In this document: piece by piece, positions 1 to 11,461 of the stretch
Layout: each line of letters starts with the position of its first letter
How positions within the stretch are numbered: the stretch's first letter is position 1
NCBI GenBank assembly: GCA_030374805.1
Contig: JARGSG010000011.1
Location: forward strand, 992,001-1,056,000
Direction of reading: 5' to 3'
From: Gracilaria gracilis
Taxonomy: Eukaryota; Rhodophyta; Florideophyceae; Gracilariales; Gracilariaceae
DNA length: 64,000 bases
Made by a program: the position numbers and the translations under genes
The notes under the pieces: generated by a model
What the model was told of the DNA's origin: nothing
Seen by the model: the letters and a program-made list of their open reading frames with translations, nothing else
Databases searched by the model: none

Positions 1-2
1 TC

Positions 3-362
3 ATATTAAGAGCTCGCACAGATCCAGAAAACATGGCCAAACTTGACGAAACCCCGGATGTGAGACAAGCTGTGGGGCGTGCTCTAGGTAGAGACGTCGG
101 ACAACTGAATCCCGATGGATCAATAATACCCATTGATGATGGCATCAGCTCAATAGCAATAGCCTTAATTGTTATCTCAAGTATTGTCGGCAGCGGCTTG
201 CTTATTCTTTGTATATTCAAACTACTTGGGCGAGGAAAGGACTTTGAACCTCATGAAATGTCACGAGATCAGTTTTGGGGCCCGCCTGCTGGCAGAGTTG
301 GGTCAACCGGTAATGACCTAGAGCACCAGGGAAACAGTGAACACGTACCAGAAACAATCTAA
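3..362 (+). CDS. C-terminal part of a single-pass membrane protein (partial)
   Basis: The frame is open from base 3 and ends with TAA at 360-362, so the gene probably starts outside the window; the ATG at 33 is only the first one inside it. The product has a hydrophilic stretch, one strongly hydrophobic helix of about 28 residues (Ile/Leu/Val/Ser-rich, residues about 39-66 counted from the ATG at 33), a basic stop-transfer cluster (KLLGRGK) and a short polar tail. This suggests a type I-like membrane anchor with a short cytosolic end. No family was recognised. A small free-standing membrane protein starting at 33 is the alternative. Confidence 0.5.
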   Translation: MLRARTDPENMAKLDETPDVRQAVGRALGRDVGQLNPDGSIIPIDDGISSIAIALIVISSIVGSGLLILCIFKLLGRGKDFEPHEMSRDQFWGPPAGRVGSTGNDLEHQGNSEHVPETI

Positions 363-1116
363 TCATGATTTTCGTTCTTAATATCTGTTTGTCTCTCATC
401 TCTCATATGTACTGTGTGAACCCGTAAAGACCTTTTCGCCAGAGTTACAGCGTTCCCTTTTTTTTCTCAATTGTGGACGGCAGTTCTTTATTACGAAACT
501 GTACTATAGCTTGTAGGTCCATCGGAGCTTTTTCCTATTAAAAAAGGCCAAGAACTTCCGTGCTTCCTGTTCAATCATAACAAGGGTACTCAGGACAGAA
601 GATTTTGTGCAGTATGGCATATTTGAGACAAGACCACATCGTCAGTTCCCTATTCAACCAGGATATTTAGATATAGTCGTCACAAGAGTAAAGCTGGCAC
701 ATAAAGCTAGGAATCTCTCACATTCAAATTCTCTCATTCCGTAACAAGTCTAGCTCAGTGTCGCGTTGGAAGCTGTTTAGGTATTTGTGTTTGTATTGAA
801 ACTAGCATCGAAAACTGCAGAAACATGGTCAACTGAGGCACACTCGCCCAGCTTTATTCGACCCAACAGAAAGCAAAGAGTCTGTTTCCCAATCCTTTTG
901 CTCTGGTCCAGTATATATGTGACCGATTTCTGTCCTTCTACACCGCAAAACAGGTGCGCCCTTGTACCTCCTCCAGCTTCTTAAGGCTGATTTTCTCGGG
1001 GTGAGGGAACTATCTCGAACAACACAATGACAAGCAAAATAAGAACTAATAGCCATCGAAAAGAGGAAGTTGGTTGATGAAACAATTGTCGCCCATTTTC
1101 GATTGAGGCTCTCCGC
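363..1116. other. Intergenic stretch, no gene seen
   Basis: About 750 bases between two genes. Short open frames occur on both strands but have no recognisable domain and look like chance. It should hold the 3' ends of both flanking transcripts, since the left gene is on plus and the next on minus (convergent). Confidence 0.5.
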
Positions 1117-1932
1117 CTACAACCGCTCAAACCCATCATTCACCTTTCTGATCATCATTCCAAGCATCCACATGTGAAAGCCTTTCGGAAGCACCCAGTA
1201 GAAGAATCTGAAAAACTTCCCTCGCAGCCCAGGGGTAAAAAGGGGCGTCTTACCGAAAACACGGAGCGTCTTCCTAACGCAAACGTCAGCGTCCATCATT
1301 TTAGGATTCCCGAAACTTTTGGTAAATCCAACGTGATGTTGAGAAGTGAACTCTGATTTTACAAAACCAGGCTCTAATGCCATGCACTTGACGTTGAACG
1401 GACGGAACTCTTCGTTGAGTGTAGTTGCCAGCGAACTCACGAATGCTTTTGACGCAGAGTAAGAGGACGTATATGGAACACCGTATGAGGCCAAACTGCT
1501 CACGAAAAGTATGCCTCCTTTCTTTCTCTCGCACATCTTTCTTCCGTACAAACGTGCCAAAGAAGTCACAGCCACGATGTTGACTCGGATCAGCTTCTCA
1601 ATTTCTTCTTCCGAGTGGGAAAGAGTGGGTCCCCAAAGCGCTATACCAGCATTGTTGACCAAGAAACCAACCTCTAACATTTCAGTCATTTCTGCAATAC
1701 GTTCAATTGCGCCGTTTTCCGTCAAGTCGGCCTGGATGACCACAGTGCTCCGGTCATACTTCTTCTCGATCTCATCGGCAATCGCTCGCAGCCTTTCAAG
1801 TCGGCGGGCGATGAGCACGATGTGAAATCCCTGTGCTCCGAGTTGGTGGGCAAATTCTGCGCCGATTCCAGAAGAGGCACCCGTTACCACGGCCCATGGA
1901 CCGTACTTTTGGAGAAGATGTGCTGGGCGCAT
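1117..1932 (-). CDS. Short-chain dehydrogenase/reductase (classical SDR)
   Basis: NAD(P)-dependent oxidoreductase with a Rossmann fold; the substrate is unknown. Numbering from the upstream ATG at 1980, the cofactor motif TGASSGIG is at residues 33-40, the structural NNAG at 109-112, and the catalytic Ser with YSASK (Tyr174, Lys178) at about 161-178. The arginines just after strand 2 (LIARR) favour NADPH. I chose the inner ATG at 1930-1932 (MRPAHLLQKYG), because family members begin only 15-20 residues before the first beta strand; the outer ATG adds 16 residues that could be a weak targeting peptide. The C-terminus has a hydrophobic aromatic segment (FFRFFYWVLPKGFHMWMLGMM) like the membrane-associated 3-ketoacyl-CoA reductase/steroid dehydrogenase subgroup. 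No intron is needed. It is intact. Confidence 0.9.
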   Translation of the reverse strand: MRPAHLLQKYGPWAVVTGASSGIGAEFAHQLGAQGFHIVLIARRLERLRAIADEIEKKYDRSTVVIQADLTENGAIERIAEMTEMLEVGFLVNNAGIALWGPTLSHSEEEIEKLIRVNIVAVTSLARLYGRKMCERKKGGILFVSSLASYGVPYTSSYSASKAFVSSLATTLNEEFRPFNVKCMALEPGFVKSEFTSQHHVGFTKSFGNPKMMDADVCVRKTLRVFGKTPLFTPGLRGKFFRFFYWVLPKGFHMWMLGMMIRKVNDGFERL

Positions 1933-2667
1933 AGTGAAGGTTGTCAATGAACTTAGGAAGGACAGGCGGTGAAAGCACAACCTAGATATCTACAACATGA
2001 CGAAGCATGAACGAACGAAAGCAATTTATGAGCAATTACCGGCATAAGGAGAGAAATTCGTTTACCCTTGGTAACTTACTGTAGTTATGTGTGAACGGTA
2101 CAACGGTACCAAGTGCTAGCGTTTTACCGTTGGTAGACGTTAACGTTCCTACCAACACACTGTCTTTGAGGCACACGAGACTGTAGCTCAGAAAAGGTGA
2201 GCTCTGTTGCCCATAATAGCCACCTTTTCACCACTGCCTGTTTGCCTCCATGGGACCAAGTCTTCCAATTTGAGTGCAGTGCTTCCATTTCATACGTCTT
2301 CAAGTCTGTATTCAATGAGTCACTTTACGTTCACGGCGGCCTGGGAGAGTCCGGAAGACGCTTTTCTCGCCGCGTTGCGCGTTGCGGAGTACGCCAGCAG
2401 CGTACGCGGCTCAAATGCCGTCAAAGAGTATGGATACCACTCCTTGGTCCTGCGCTTAGAACGAATTGTTCTGCAATTGACAGCTGCTGCCATAAATCGT
2501 CGGCGCTGGACGCTTCACATGCACCCACACGCTGCCACGTCGCCGACGTGATTAACGCTTGTCCTCATTTCCTGAAATAAAGGCCTCTCTCTTTATCAGA
2601 TAACTTTACCTGTAGCTCTATGTACAGTATGAGGTCAGTTAATTCTATCTGCAGCTCTTCTACAGTA
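1933..2667. other. Intergenic region with a weak small open frame
   Basis: This lies between the SDR promoter side and the PutA 3' end. A plus-strand frame from an ATG at about 2312 to 2551 codes for roughly 79 residues with an amphipathic Ala/Leu-rich middle. It could be a small gene, but nothing supports it beyond length, so it is not called as a CDS. Confidence 0.3.
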
Positions 2668-5600
2668 TCAAGTGCTCATATTGCCAAACCGATGCATGGT
2701 ACGACTGACGGCTTGCTCACGAAGGTAATGGAGGAGCTCTATGTGGCCACTGCCAACAACTTCTTGGTCTGCGATATGTATTCCATCGTGAGCAGCTGCA
2801 GCGAGCACCTCGTTTTCTGCGTCACCCACAATTCTTACCCTGTTTACACCGAGTGACTGCAAGCGACCGGCAAACTCAGACGCACTTTCCTCCCTTGACC
2901 AGAAGACTGGCAGGCCGACTAAGTCAACCGCAGCCTTCACTCGTCGAATTTCATATTCGTTCGCGTTTGGAGATATACGAATCGCAATCTTTTCTAAAGG
3001 CTTGTACCGAAGCACATTTGTTTCATACTCTAGTCCTGTTGGATCGTGTTCTGCAGAGAAGTACTCCCATGCCTTCTCGTCCGAAACCACGGCTTTCGCA
3101 AGCCACGACTCGTTGCGCCTTTCATCATCTCTGCTATGACCCAGCTGATTGATGTAGTTGGGGCCACCAGCTTTTGCACCAGGGCCCACCACTGACGCCT
3201 TCCATCCTCCGAAACTTTGTCGTTGCACAATTGCTCCGGTTATACCACGATTAATATACGCATTTCCGACTTGCACCTTGTTCTTCCAGATTTCAATTTC
3301 TTCGGGATCAAGACTGTGAATGCCGCCGGTTAAACCGTACTTGTTTCCATTTTGCATTTGTATAGCTTCATCAAGATCCTTTGCGGACATCACGCCTAGA
3401 ACGGGTCCGAACACCTCTGTTTGATGAAACCATGAACCGGGTTTCACTCCCATTCGCACTCCAGGGGTCCATAACTGGCCCTCACCGTCAGCATCTAGAC
3501 AGCGAGGCTCAACTAACCATGATTCGCCATCTTCTAGACTTGTGAGAGCACGTTTTAGCTTCTCTTCAGGCGGATGAATTAAAGGTCCCATATTCGTAGA
3601 AATGTCGTTTGGAGGTCCAACTTTTAAGCTTTGGGTTGCATCTGCCAGCTGCCTACGGAACCGATCTGAAGTATACACATCTCCAACACAGATCGCCAAA
3701 CTAGCAGCGGAACATCGTTGTCCTGCGTTAGAAAACGCCGAGTTGACCAAATCGGCAACGGCAAGATCGAGATCAGCGGCTGAGGATATGATTAGCGAGT
3801 TCTTCCCAGAAGTCTGCGTTCACCAGTCATAGAGAAAGGTAAGGTTAGCATGCCGAACATAGTGAAAAGGAGAACATACGATACTCTATAGCGCATTAAA
3901 GGATGTTCAACTCACTTCAGCAAATAGTCGAATGTCGTTCTTCCACGATCGAAACATTGATGCGGTTTCTGAAGCTCCAGTAAGAATCACACCATCCGCG
4001 TTAGTTATAAGATACTTCCCAACATCGTTTTCTGGCGCTTGCACGAGTTGGAGCACATCTTTCGGTACACCAGCCCTCCATATGCATTCAGCGAGAAGTT
4101 CAGCACATCTTGGAGTGGAAGGAGAGGGTTTAAGTATTACAGCGTTCCCGGCGGCAAGAGAAGCCAGAACCCCACCGCATGGTATCGCTACCGGAAAGTT
4201 CCATGGCGCAGCGACGCAAACGACACCGAGTGGCTCGAAGTTATTTGGAATACGATCGCCCATCATGCCGTAATAGGTTGCAAAATCGATCGCTTCACTA
4301 ATTTCAGGGTCAGCTTCTGGTAGTATCTTCAGTCCCTCATACATCATGGCGTTAATAAGCAGCCCACGGTTTCTAGCGAGTTCGTCGGCAATTGCAGTGA
4401 AGACAGCCCTACGTTCAGCAGTTCCTATATCTTTGCTCCAAACTCTCATCGCCTTCCGAGCTCTCTCGTACACCGCCTCGATTCCATTCGTTGTTTCAAC
4501 CAGACTACTATCAGAAACCGGTTTGAAAAGTGATGGGTCCAAGATTTTCTTCGCCCATTCCCTGTTAGACGGAAGCACGGGGTCGGTATCAGGTTCGTTG
4601 ATGAATTGGTCGCTTCCGTGAAAGCCTCTCAAGGTCATTTCAGAAGCGAGCGCCGGTCTCTCTTGAGAACGTCTCGGACCGACCAAAACAGCGTCCTTCT
4701 TCAGAACAGCAGTTTTGAATCTCTGTTCCTCGAGCTTAAATTCTGGGGTATCAGGAGCAAGCTGCGCCATGGATCTGAGAAAGTTTCCAGATGCCGACGT
4801 CTCTTCAAAGCGGCGGAAGAGATAGGATATGGCAACATCGAAATCCTGAACACGACAGACGGGAGTATACAACAACATGCCGTGACCCTTAGTAGAAAGC
4901 ATTGGCGTGTGCGCCGGGGTCATACCCTGCAAATTTTCGAAGCCCACCCGATGAGATACGCCCCGCTGTTCAGCTAAGAGCGTGGCGTACGCCAAGAAGA
5001 AAAGGTTGTGACTGGCCACCCCGATTCGAACTCGAGCAGTATTCTCAGGAGTAAAGACCCAGTCAAGACATTTGAGATAATTTGCATCAGTATCAGACTT
5101 GGAATCGAAGGTAGCTAGCTCCCAGCCATGAATGGTAGCATCAACTTTTTCCATGGCGAGGTTCGCTCCTTTCACAAGCCTTATTTTGACTTCGCCCTTG
5201 CCAGGACGGTTGTTGGCCCACCTGACGAGGTTCTGCAGAGCCGGGAGAGCATCTGGCAGGTACGCCTGCAACACGATTCCGGCATCAAGATCTTGAAACT
5301 GTGGTTCTTCCAACAAAGTTGTGAAGGCAGCCATAGTCAGATCTAGATCACGATATTCTTCCATATCGAGATTAATCAATACCTGAGGGTTGGATTTGGT
5401 CGCTTCTTCAAACAGAGGGCGTAGTGCAGTCAGAACGCGATCTAGACTTCCCTCAAAGTCCCACGGGTTTAGCTGTGAGACAACACCAGATACCTTGACG
5501 GAAACATAAGTTACTCCTGGTTTCTTCAACAAATCTATGGCTTCTTGGAGTCTGTGCGCAGCTTCAACTTCTCCAAGAACAGCTTCCCCCAACAGATTGA

Positions 5601-6156
5601 CATTTCTCGATACGGACGAGTCTTTGAACTGGACCTTGTCAACAATCTGCACAAAAGGAGCGACCATTTGGCGCATCCTCAAACGAGCTGATTGCATGAC
5701 AGGACCGGGCAGAACTGAAGCAATTGGCACAGCAGCCGTCATTAGAACCCTGTCCAAGAGGGTAAGAAATCGAGGAAGACCGTCGGACTTTATGAGAGAG
5801 GACAGTATCGAGGCCGCAACAGTGGAGTTTTCCGGACGCATGACGCGATCGGTGAACTTCATAATGAAGGAAACGGCTTGCTCATCATCTGCTAGTTTGG
5901 CGGCCAGCCCACGATCTCCGGACTGGGCAGCCCAGGTACGAGTGAGATTGATGACGGGATCAATGAGCGCATAGGGATCGGAGGAAAGAGGTTGGGTAGA
6001 CGCGGCAGCTGCGGAGGACGTTTCTACAGGCGTGGCAGACGGTTGAGAAGTGTGCGGACGCAGCTGTGTGAAGACGGGGCGCGCGAGTCGAGCGGGTAGC
6101 GATGCGGTGAGCGAGCGCGGAATGAGCGCGCTTGCTCTCATGGTTTCACGGTACAA
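2668..6156 (-). CDS. putA-like: Bifunctional proline dehydrogenase / P5C dehydrogenase (PutA-type), two exons
   Basis: It oxidises proline to glutamate in two steps. The exons on minus are 6156-3916 and 3813-2668, about 1128 residues in all. An Ala/Ser-rich N-terminus with scattered Arg (RLARPVFTQLRP) suggests mitochondrial import and replaces the bacterial DNA-binding domain. The PRODH barrel follows at about residues 75-430 (VSVKVSG, NLDMEEYRDLDLT, KIRLVKGANLAMEK, HRVGFENLQGM). The aldehyde dehydrogenase half starts near 540 (APWNFPVAIPCGG, LKPSPSTP). The general base Glu747 is the last codon of exon 1 and the nucleophile Cys781 (GQRCS) is in exon 2; their spacing of 34 residues equals that in E. 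coli PutA. A C-terminal region (NVLRYKPLEKI) matches the conserved PutA tail. Plants and animals use two separate proteins, so this fused form suggests bacterial origin. Confidence 0.93.
3814..3915 (-). other. Spliceosomal intron in the PutA-type gene
   Basis: Minus-strand donor GTGAGT (3915-3910) and acceptor GCAG (ending at 3814) bound 102 bases in phase 0. Removing it joins ...LFAE to TSGKN..., restoring the invariant ALDH glutamate motif. The coding match on both sides makes the splice call strong. Confidence 0.88.
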
Positions 6157-7915
6157 GTCGGAAAGGCGCGGCGCTTCGGAAATGGGGGAGGTACAGATCG
6201 GTAGTCGCTCGAAGCACTTAGCGAGAAGTCGGATTATACCTTGGCGTATCTAGTTTCTGAGCGATCGCCTGAGATTCACGGCGCGTAATGGCGAGATTGT
6301 CCCTCACGCGCTTGTTTGGGGCCGTTCCATTGCGACCGTGGTCGTGCGTGGCAGTGGAGGATGGACGCCGATTGGCCGGCGCGAGCACGTAGTACAGTGA
6401 GTCACTCAATCACTGTGAGTGCATTCGGAAATCGCTACATCGCCAAACGGCTAAAAATGAGCCACTGAATAAAAGCCAAGTCGCTCAGAATTTGGCCAGC
6501 GTATCGCCAGATATAACGCGCTGAATGGACCCTTCAAGGGTCCATTCACCCAACCAAACCGTCGACCAAATGTCTATCTCGTGCTCCCGTGCGCAAGATG
6601 GACTCGAGACAAAGAATAGTAGCGGTTGCAGCCTGTGCGGCCGCCTACACCACATCAATAAGCGCCATTCTTCTCATAAAGAAACCAGTGAAAAGGTTCA
6701 ATTGGTCGCACCGGGCTGCACACCATATCCGAAAAAAGCTTCTACACCCTCTGATATCTACAGAACACACAAAATGGCAGAGAATATGGTTTCACGGGAC
6801 TGATCATAACTTTATCAAAACAGGAAACTTTACGTGTAACATTCTGGTATCTAAATTACTCCTACTGTTTAAAGAAACAAACGCAGGAACGTTTTGTAGT
6901 ACTTTTTACCGTAGAGGTATGTTACGTGCAGACCGTAAATCATTATTTTAAGCAATTGACGTGCTAGCTATATTACTGTAATATTTGGAGACTGTTTGCA
7001 AGTCGTACGAACTATGCACACATTTTGGAATAAAACTTTTACCCCTAGCCTTTGCCTGAATTACGCTTTTTTGCTTCATAAAGCAGTTAACAAGAAAACC
7101 GTTACTCTCCTGCACATTATTTGGCCTTCATACGAAAAGCAAGAAGACTCTGTTGCTTAACTTTAGAATAATAGACACTTTGGACCTCTTCAAAACGGCC
7201 TTTTTGGCATCGCTGATGAAAAATGGTTTAAATTTCAGAACTACGGTAATATTAATCTCTATAATGCGTTTTACGAAGGCCATACGGAACAAAAAAAGTT
7301 CACCAATCTGTTCGCTTTCAATTTCTATGGAGAAGTAATTCACGCAGCGATAAACTTCCGTGGAAGTTAGCATGATAAAACGTTCGCCAGTATTTCATGT
7401 CTGTACTACCGGTACATCTGTGATAAACTTTCTCTTCTTGTAATGGCAATATGTGGAGATTGGGCTTTGGTTAGTAATATCTCTTGTACGAATGGCAAAA
7501 TTCTCCGCGCGAGAAAGCCAAACGAGACTAACTGCATCCGTCAGTTGGCAGAAATGGCTGCTGCTATAGACATTTTTTTACAGCTTATAATGCTGAGTAA
7601 ACGACAGAAAATGCCGAGTGAGGCATAAGAGCCATCAAGGGGCCGTTTTCTCACCTTAGTTCTACACTACCAACCGATGCGAGGCGGAGAGGAATACATA
7701 CATAAGTAGCTGTACGTTTACTTAACTTTCGTATGAGAGTGATGCGAAGAAATCGAATCGCGAGCACCTATAATCCAGTCTGAGATCGGGCCGTAGCCCG
7801 AAGAGCCAATTGTGCGAGTGCGAGCGCCATCGAGCTTTAACGCGCACTTCGCCTTGCGAGCGAGGCCCGCGCAGGCGGAAGCTCGGCGCCTGAAACGAAA
7901 CCTCGAACAGTTTTG
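6157..7915. other. Long intergenic stretch, no gene seen
   Basis: About 1.76 kb upstream of the PutA gene. Short open frames are present but none shows a domain or consistent coding bias. The part near 6160-6420 is GC-rich and should hold the PutA promoter; 6950-7450 is AT-rich. A 27-base near-perfect palindrome lies at 6522-6548. Confidence 0.45.
6522..6548. repeat. 27-base palindrome
   Basis: Arms of 13 bases (TGAATGGACCCTT and its complement) surround a single central base. It may be a protein-binding site or a remnant of a foldback repeat; there is no context to decide. Confidence 0.6.
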
Positions 7916-8690
7916 TTAATAAGAATTCTTTGCAGAAGAGGATTCTGGTAGTTTTCTAAGGATCTCATATAAAGCATTTCTCATTCCATCAATCACCTCC
8001 TTTGTGTTCTCCATGCTCTGGTTCGTCTCTTGCTTCCAGGCCTTCAATTCCTTCCGTACAACACTGGCAAGCATAGCCTCTTTCTTATCGGTGGTACCAT
8101 CACAAGCTTTTGGGCATGTAAACGAATTTGCGATAACCCCCATAAACTCCGTCATTGACTCAACACTGTTTACAAGGACCTCTGCAGTCTTTTGTCGTTT
8201 GGCGTGCAGCCCCCCTTGGCCAATTGGGCGTTTCTTCTCGCTTGTCCCGATACCATTTTGTTCGCCTTTATCGCCAGCATCTTCATCCTCTTCATCCAAA
8301 CCTTCTTCGTCGCCTTGCTTATCTTCAAGGAGCTTTGCAGCTATGATACCCTGAATACCTATTGCAAAATGCTTTGCACGGCGAACGTCCTCAGGGCATG
8401 ACGGGTCGCCTGTGGGTTCTTTTGGAGTACATAGTCTATCGAACTTGCTTTTGAGCGAGTCTTGGTCGCGAGGTGGACGTTATTCTCCTATGCATATAGC
8501 ATTGTACTCCTTTTCCACAACAGCCCACATGTTGTTACCAATTGGTTCCAGTTGCTCGACTGTATCCAATAAAGCTTGAATATCCTGTTTGCTGTAATTT
8601 GGAGCTCCAGTGCGGCCTTTGCTTTGCTTCTTTGTCGACGTCTTCTTATCTTTGCCTCTGGTTTTTTTTGCTACTGCTTTGCTGACTGGT
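7916..8690 (-). pseudogene. Myb/SANT-like (DUF6818-type) DNA-binding protein, broken
   Basis: On the minus strand a basic Lys-rich segment (KKTRGKDKKTSTKKQSKGR) leads into NYSKQDIQALLDTVEQLEPI...W..V...YN, then RPPRDQDSLKSKF...PTGDPSCP, the pattern of a trihelix/Myb-like domain common in algal and oomycete genes of unknown role. An acidic linker (DEEDEDAGDKGE), a nuclear-localisation-like KKRPIGQGGLHAKRQK and a helical C-terminus follow, to the stop at 7916. A TAA inside the domain (about 8482-8490, after YNAICIGE) interrupts the frame, and no start codon is evident upstream. The domain name is from memory of the family pattern. It could instead be a gene with an unrecognised intron. Confidence 0.5.
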
Positions 8691-10977
8691 TAAGGACTTT
8701 GCTGCAGGGTTTTGGCCGTACTACATTCGGGAGAGCCAGCGGATGAGCTTGGGTTTTATTGCGGAAGACTGGTAGAGTTGGAAGCCTTTGGAATGATGTG
8801 TGCTTTTTCTGAACACCAAGATACCTACCAAAATCCCATTCTGTGCTCCAGCTCTCAACGAATTTATGCACAACTTTCGCACTCAGAGAATCGATTCTCT
8901 CTATGTCAAGTGCGTTGTAATAACTTCGAGGTGCAGTCATGTCGCGGCCCAGTCTCAATATCCACATTGCTAATTTCGAGAGAATACCAGTTTAAAAATT
9001 ACAATTATGAGAATCTCATGATACTCAGGATATTGTATTATATTAGTATGCCGTACACAATGCTTCTATTCTCTCTCTTGTGCTCTTATGCCCCATGTTA
9101 TCATCCAAACATAACTAACAGACGTCGCGTGCTTTCCAACAACAATATTAATACACATTGTAATCCACCTTCAACGGTATCTTTCACGCGGAAAATTATT
9201 TTTGCGCACCAACGGCTCTCATCATTTGATCATTAAAACGCCTTGGCGAACTCCTTCCAGAATGTTGGTCGGACTGAGGGTTGAAACCCGCCGCGAAACC
9301 GTAACCAAAACACAAGCGCAAACCGAAACCTTAAAGCCGTCTTCAATTCCACAGCATCTTTATGAGCCCTGATGCTTGTACAGCGTGTCAGAACTACATC
9401 CAATGCGTCCCAAACTTCGGCGCCGACGCTTCTGCACCGCTTCTGATCGCCCAACGGAGTTCATTCATCTTGACCTTGTACGCCGCTCTTGTGTACTTCC
9501 TGCACCATTGCGCTGCTGCTGCACCCATCACGCTCCAATTTCCTATCTCCATTCCCCAGTCTCCACATCTCATTTTCATACACCTCACTACGCTTTGTTG
9601 GAATGAAGCTTGAGGAGGATTTAGCGTTTTAAACAATTTAATTCAAATTCAAATTCAAATAGTGTTCTTTATTCAATTTTTGGCTTTAAAATAATTAATT
9701 ACTTGACAAATTGTATCAACTAACTCTTTGCAGTTCATTTGACACGAGTAATTGGCTCACCGTTAAGCAACGTGGCCACGCTTGCGTATTCGCTGTAAGC
9801 GCTTACACTAAACTGATGGCCCTCTGTAAGGGGTTGATGACAGTAAGCCAAAGGATCCTTACACCACAGGTCGCACAGGTGGCAAGGAATCCTCAACTTG
9901 TTAACGTTTTCCACGAGTACCAGGTGTCGAGCGGCGCCAAAGTCTGATTGGCTGACGAGCGACCAAATATGATTGGTCGAACAGTTATGGTCTGTCCACG
10001 AGGCAGTAGGGAACTTGTGACGGTGACCGTCATGGAACAGATCACGCGTACGCTGCGTAACTGTGTCACGCGGCAACGATACGCAGCCAAACGGCTGATA
10101 GGCAGCACGAGCCTTGTTTACAGCTCCAATATCCTGTCCAGTCAGTTACTGGCAGGGTTACCACCGTCTAGATGACGTGTTGTCCGAGGGGCGTAACGAT
10201 CGTCAGAAAGCAGCAAATAGCCCGTCAGATTGTGAAGTAGTCTCGGTTGCCTTTTAGGCCTCGGTAAGTGGTAGAAATGCCGCTTGGATATGCGTCCACC
10301 TGTCAACGTGAACACCTTCTGTAAGAGACCTCCAGCACTGACATATACTTGATTCTGATTGGTTGAACCGGATTATAAGGAAATAGTGTCAATGGCTGGG
10401 AAATTGATAAATATTTTTTTTATTTAAAGAAAACATCGTTAATTCATACAGCTTTATCAATATATGAAGCTGCCATAAACTTCTTACAAAATAGATTTTT
10501 GAGTAGTTTTTTATGGTGGAAAATGCATTGGCTTTTTTATATTGTTTTTTGGTTTCGAAATTGAACGAGTATTTTTTGGTTTACCCTAAAGTTTACTAGT
10601 CTAATGGTTATATTTTTCGCCAATATTTGGATTCTGATATGGTTTAATTTGGGCTCGTAGACGTTACGCATCAATCCAGCATAGTGCGATCGTGAAGCAG
10701 TCTCAGGAGTTGACAAAAATAAAAGGACGAACTCACAGAGGTCTTCGGCGTCCTTGTTCGTCAGGGCTTGAAGATGGCTGTTGTATGTTCCCCCATGAAA
10801 AAGGGAAAACGTTTATAAAGCTTGTAGGGCTTATGTCCTCGTGAATCGCTGATATCATTTGGGTTCACTGACTGGCGTTAAATTGACTTGCCTCGGTAGC
10901 ATCGATGGTTTATGAAAATCACCACACATTGAGATGAATTCTGTACTATACATGTAGTTCGGAGTCGGTTTTATCTG
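8691..10977. other. Gene-poor stretch, nothing assignable
   Basis: A minus-strand open frame at 8671-8967 may be an upstream remnant of the Myb-like gene. Otherwise only chance frames are seen. A threefold 7-base repeat (AAATTCA type) sits at about 9643-9661. Around 10400-10650 the sequence is T-rich and AT-rich. Confidence 0.4.
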
Positions 10978-10978
10978 T

Positions 10979-11150
10979 AGTGACTTAAAGAAGCAAGATT
11001 ATGTCGTATACTACGTGGATGTGGAAAAATGGGCAAACCACGTGGCACACACCCTGCAACAAAAAGTGACTTAAAGAAGCAAGATTATGTGGTGTACTAA
11101 GTGGATGGGAAAAAATGGGTGAACCACGTGGCACACACCCTGCAACCAAA
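10979..11150 (+). repeat. Tandem direct repeat, 2 x about 86 bp, plus a degenerate third unit
   Basis: Two adjacent units begin GTGACTTAAAGAAGCAAGAT (10979 and about 11066) and end with CCACGTGGCACACACCCTGC. They differ at about ten positions. A weaker third unit (GTGTACAACGTGGATCAGAA... CCACGTGACA) follows at about 11210-11250, and a related segment lies on the opposite strand near 28795-28880. Each unit contains the palindrome CCACGTGG. Confidence 0.75.
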
Positions 11151-11461
11151 ATGGCTTACAAAATATTTTGAAACGTCGTACGTGTACCGCTTCTGTTTAG
11201 ATGTGACCGTGTACAACGTGGATCAGAAGAATTGGGCAATCCACGTGACATTTTGAAACACTCGGCTATGGTTTTGGCAAAAGACGGTAGCGCACAGCGC
11301 TGTATTCGAATTTTGCTCATAAAGTGTTTGTGCGGCCTCCGACTGCACCAGGCCCACCGCTGTAGGCGACGCACCCACTTTTTGAATTGCCTCCCTAATT
11401 CTGCTGCCATTTTTGGTGGGGTTCCGACACTTTGTCCGGGAACTTTTTAACTAAGCTAGAT

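Noticed and set aside
9643-9661. Threefold 7-base repeat as a possible LINE or SINE tail
   Set aside because: No upstream coding or promoter structure and no target-site duplication was found.
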